Below are positions 4,976 to 6,751 of a stretch of DNA of 6,751 bases, in pieces (the stretch's first letter is position 1; every line of letters begins with the position of its first letter). The notes below the pieces were generated by a model. It ran no database searches. It had not been told where the DNA came from and saw only the letters and a program-made list of their open reading frames with translations. The stretch lies in the NCBI GenBank assembly GCA_002477185.1, contig DLOI01000068.1, positions 1 to 6,751 of the forward strand, read 5' to 3'. The position numbers and the translations under genes are program-made. The DNA comes from Alphaproteobacteria bacterium UBA7488. Its GTDB lineage: Bacteria; Pseudomonadota; Alphaproteobacteria; CAAHEQ01; UBA3637.

Positions 4976-4981
4976 AAACAC

Positions 4982-5743
4982 TTATACACTAAATAATTTT
5001 TTAAAATTTTGGGTTGTTATTTTATCCATTTGTTCAACCGGGATACCCTTGATATCCGCTAAAACACGTAATGTATGAGGTAACAAAGACGGTTCATTTT
5101 GCATGCCGCGATATGGCACAGGTGCCAAATAAGGCGCATCCGTTTCAATCAACAGTCGGTCAAGGGGAATAGTTTTGAAAATTTCACGTAATTCTTCGGA
5201 CTTTTTAAAGGTAATAACGCCAGATGCAGAAATATAAAACCCAAGTTCTAAGGCTACTTCAGCCAATTCTTTTGTTCCGGTAAAACAATGCAAAACGCCT
5301 TTGATGGATTGATGTTTTGCTGATTTAGTTAATATTCTAATTGTATCTTCATCCGCCGAGCGCGCATGGATAATCAAAGGCTTTTTAAGATTTTGCGCTA
5401 CACGAATATGCGTTAAAAAATTTTCCATTTGCTTATTAATGGGTGCAAAATCATAATGATAATCCAATCCTGTTTCACCGATACCGATAATTTTCGGATG
5501 CGAAGAAACGATTTGTGTCAGTGCACCTTCGTCAATTAATTGATTGGATTCATTAGGATGTATGCCAAACGCACCATAGACATTTTCATATGTATCCAAT
5601 ATGTTTTTCAAATCGTTTAATTGTTCATATGTACAAGCCACCGTTAAAATCCGTTCAACCCCTTGCTGAGTTGCACGTTGAATCAATGCAGGCAAATCTT
5701 CCTTCAATTCTTCAAAACCAATATGTGAATGACTGTCAATCAT
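4982..5743 (-). CDS. tatD: TatD-family metal-dependent hydrolase (YcfH type)
   Basis: This 253-residue TatD-family protein is an amidohydrolase-fold (TIM barrel) enzyme; characterised members act as metal-dependent DNases, including 3'-5' exonuclease activity. Expected ligands are visible: D-S-H-S-H (His5, His7), the GIHP loop at His62, Glu90 in GIGETGLDY, His126 in IIHAR, His152 in LHCFTG, and Asp202 in IETDAPYLAP. The C-terminal region P-x-R-G is followed by NEPS, also typical. Length is normal. The frame could begin at 5776, but the start at 5743 is preferred: the family begins at MIDSHSH and AAAGG lies 7 nt upstream. It overlaps the end of holB by 8 bases, so the two are translationally coupled. 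E. coli ycfH also follows tmk-holB. In many alphaproteobacteria metG lies between holB and tatD; here it does not. Confidence 0.94.
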   Translation of the reverse strand: MIDSHSHIGFEELKEDLPALIQRATQQGVERILTVACTYEQLNDLKNILDTYENVYGAFGIHPNESNQLIDEGALTQIVSSHPKIIGIGETGLDYHYDFAPINKQMENFLTHIRVAQNLKKPLIIHARSADEDTIRILTKSAKHQSIKGVLHCFTGTKELAEVALELGFYISASGVITFKKSEELREIFKTIPLDRLLIETDAPYLAPVPYRGMQNEPSLLPHTLRVLADIKGIPVEQMDKITTQNFKKLFSV

Positions 5744-6692
5744 TGGATAACCTTTGTGAAATTTTAAAAAAAACATTCATGATTGTTTGCTTCTTATCTG
5801 TATACAAAGAATTAACTTCGTTAAATAACCTATTGATTTCATCAAATAAATTCAACCAATCTTCGGTAAATAAATTTTCTTTGGAACATTCTTTTTTCGC
5901 GCGCAAACTTACCCACGATGAAATAAACACACGCAACAAACTAAATGCCATTTCATCCTTTTGAAAAGAATCGGCGAACAAACTTAATTTTTCAATATCC
6001 ATTTGTGATATCGGTACCATAAAGGACAACATTTTTTGATATAATTCAATTCCTTTGTTTGCATAAATGTCTTTAGCCAACCCAATCGAACCTTCAGATA
6101 AAGAGGCCAACAATTCGACATCTTTACAATGGGGTATTTGATTTTTAATTTCATTTATCAACTCAGGTTCGGATTTAGCCCGCATCATAATTTTTCGACA
6201 TCTTGAGCGTATGGTGGGCAATAATTTCCCCATATTTTGACATATCAATAAAATCAATGTGTTATCATTTGGCTCTTCCAACATTTTTAACAGCGCATTG
6301 GCGGCATTTTCGTTCATATCATCCGCCAAATTAATGATTAATATGCGCAAATGTGTCCCCGATGATTTTAAAGATAGAAATTTTAACCCTTCGCGAATAT
6401 CGTCAACAGTGATTTCTTTTTTACGCGCTCTTTGCGTATTTTCCTCCACCGCCTTCCCTGCCAAAATAGATTTAACCGTTTCTTTTTTTTCTTCTTCGGT
6501 TAAGGATCGTTCAATCCATTTAATATCCGGATGAAACGATATTTGTGCATCCCAATTCCCAGTTGTTAAATAAGCGCATAAACGTGTAACAAAATCTTTT
6601 TTCCCAACACCATAGGGCCCGCAAATCAACCAAGAACCGGTTAATTTACCATTCTTTACAGCCGTTTTTATTTGTTCGTAGGGATTAATCAT
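5736..6692 (-). CDS. holB: DNA polymerase III subunit delta'
   Basis: This 318-residue delta' subunit belongs to the clamp loader, the AAA+ complex that opens the sliding clamp and places it on primed DNA. The N-terminal AAA+ domain shows a P-loop-like GPYGVGK (25-31) in which the usual Ser/Thr after Lys is Lys32, so ATP binding is doubtful, as expected for delta'. HPD (54-56) and IER (60-62), then ITVDDIR (94-100), ANALLKMLEEP (131-141), and the SRC arginine-finger motif (163-165) in LLPTIRSRCRK follow in the usual order. The four-cysteine zinc module of many delta' proteins is not visible. The C-terminal D-K-K-Q region fits alphaproteobacterial homologues. The start ATG overlaps the tmk stop as ATGA, with only a weak ribosome site, pointing to coupled translation. 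The stop overlaps tatD by 8 bases. Confidence 0.93.
   Translation of the reverse strand: MINPYEQIKTAVKNGKLTGSWLICGPYGVGKKDFVTRLCAYLTTGNWDAQISFHPDIKWIERSLTEEEKKETVKSILAGKAVEENTQRARKKEITVDDIREGLKFLSLKSSGTHLRILIINLADDMNENAANALLKMLEEPNDNTLILLICQNMGKLLPTIRSRCRKIMMRAKSEPELINEIKNQIPHCKDVELLASLSEGSIGLAKDIYANKGIELYQKMLSFMVPISQMDIEKLSLFADSFQKDEMAFSLLRVFISSWVSLRAKKECSKENLFTEDWLNLFDEINRLFNEVNSLYTDKKQTIMNVFFKISQRLSND
5751..5755 (-). promoter_or_regulatory. RBS that fixes the tatD start
   Basis: AAAGG on the minus strand lies 7 nt before the ATG at 5743-5741, within the last codons of holB. It supports the MIDSHSH start instead of the longer reading from 5776. Confidence 0.65.
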
Positions 6693-6751
6693 CTGACTTT
6701 TTCAATGAAACCTTTCACAATATCCTTGTGGACATTTTCAATTGTTTGGTT
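6689..6751 (-). CDS. tmk: thymidylate kinase, C-terminal end only
   Basis: Twenty codons and a TGA stop enter from the right edge, reading NQTIENVHKDIV and ending in IEKVR. This matches the end of thymidylate kinase, where D-A-x-x-x-I-x-x-V-x-x-x-I is common. The enzyme phosphorylates dTMP to dTDP for DNA synthesis. The TGA overlaps the holB ATG in an ATGA junction, and tmk is the normal neighbour upstream of holB, which supports the call more than the short peptide does. The gene is cut by the window edge, and the operon promoter must lie beyond it. Confidence 0.7.
   Translation of the reverse strand, partial: NQTIENVHKDIVKGFIEKVR

Noticed and set aside
5590..5964. Plus-strand open frame across the tatD/holB junction
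   Set aside because: It is antisense to two well-supported genes and resembles no known protein.
6259..6534. Plus-strand open frame opposite holB
   Set aside because: It is a Ser/Phe-rich shadow of a conserved AAA+ domain, with no independent support.

Overview
The window looks like chromosomal DNA from an AT-rich alphaproteobacterium, possibly host-associated. The best clue is the right half. There a minus-strand series runs thymidylate kinase (3' end only), DNA polymerase III delta' (holB), a TatD-family hydrolase, and an MBL-fold hydrolase of the PhnP-like type. That order resembles the alphaproteobacterial tmk-holB-metG-tatD-MBL cluster, and the delta' protein has the alphaproteobacterial look: an HPD-x3-ER stretch, LLKMLEEP and SRCRK. 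The genus cannot be named from this sequence.

Layout, left to right. Positions 1-69 may hold the end of an upstream gene. A strong promoter then drives thioredoxin (119-433, +), which ends at a perfect 16-bp-stem terminator (463-498). Next comes a two-gene minus-strand operon, a nitroreductase (1004-1525) followed by an ASCH-domain protein (598-987), with its own promoter at 1558-1586. This promoter is divergent from the one for tRNA-Gln(CTG) at 1686-1759. The tRNA is followed by about 650 bp without a convincing gene. That gap carries two tandem DnaA boxes, two palindromes and a CtrA-like half-site pair.

From 2409 to the right edge everything is on the minus strand and packed with overlaps or gaps of at most about 11 bases, so it is almost certainly one transcript: tmk > holB > tatD > a GT10 fucosyltransferase-like gene > MBL hydrolase > a divergent adenylate-kinase-like gene. 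Its promoter lies beyond the window.

Two members are unexpected. The GT10 gene is a membrane-anchored glycosyltransferase of much lower GC than its neighbours, sitting inside a replication and housekeeping operon. The terminal nucleotide kinase has a shortened NMP-binding region, an altered zinc-type LID, and a Cys/His-rich C-terminal tail. metG is absent from its usual place between holB and tatD. Nothing here proves a wholly new system. The best leads are the GT10 insertion, the kinase tail and the DnaA-box gap.
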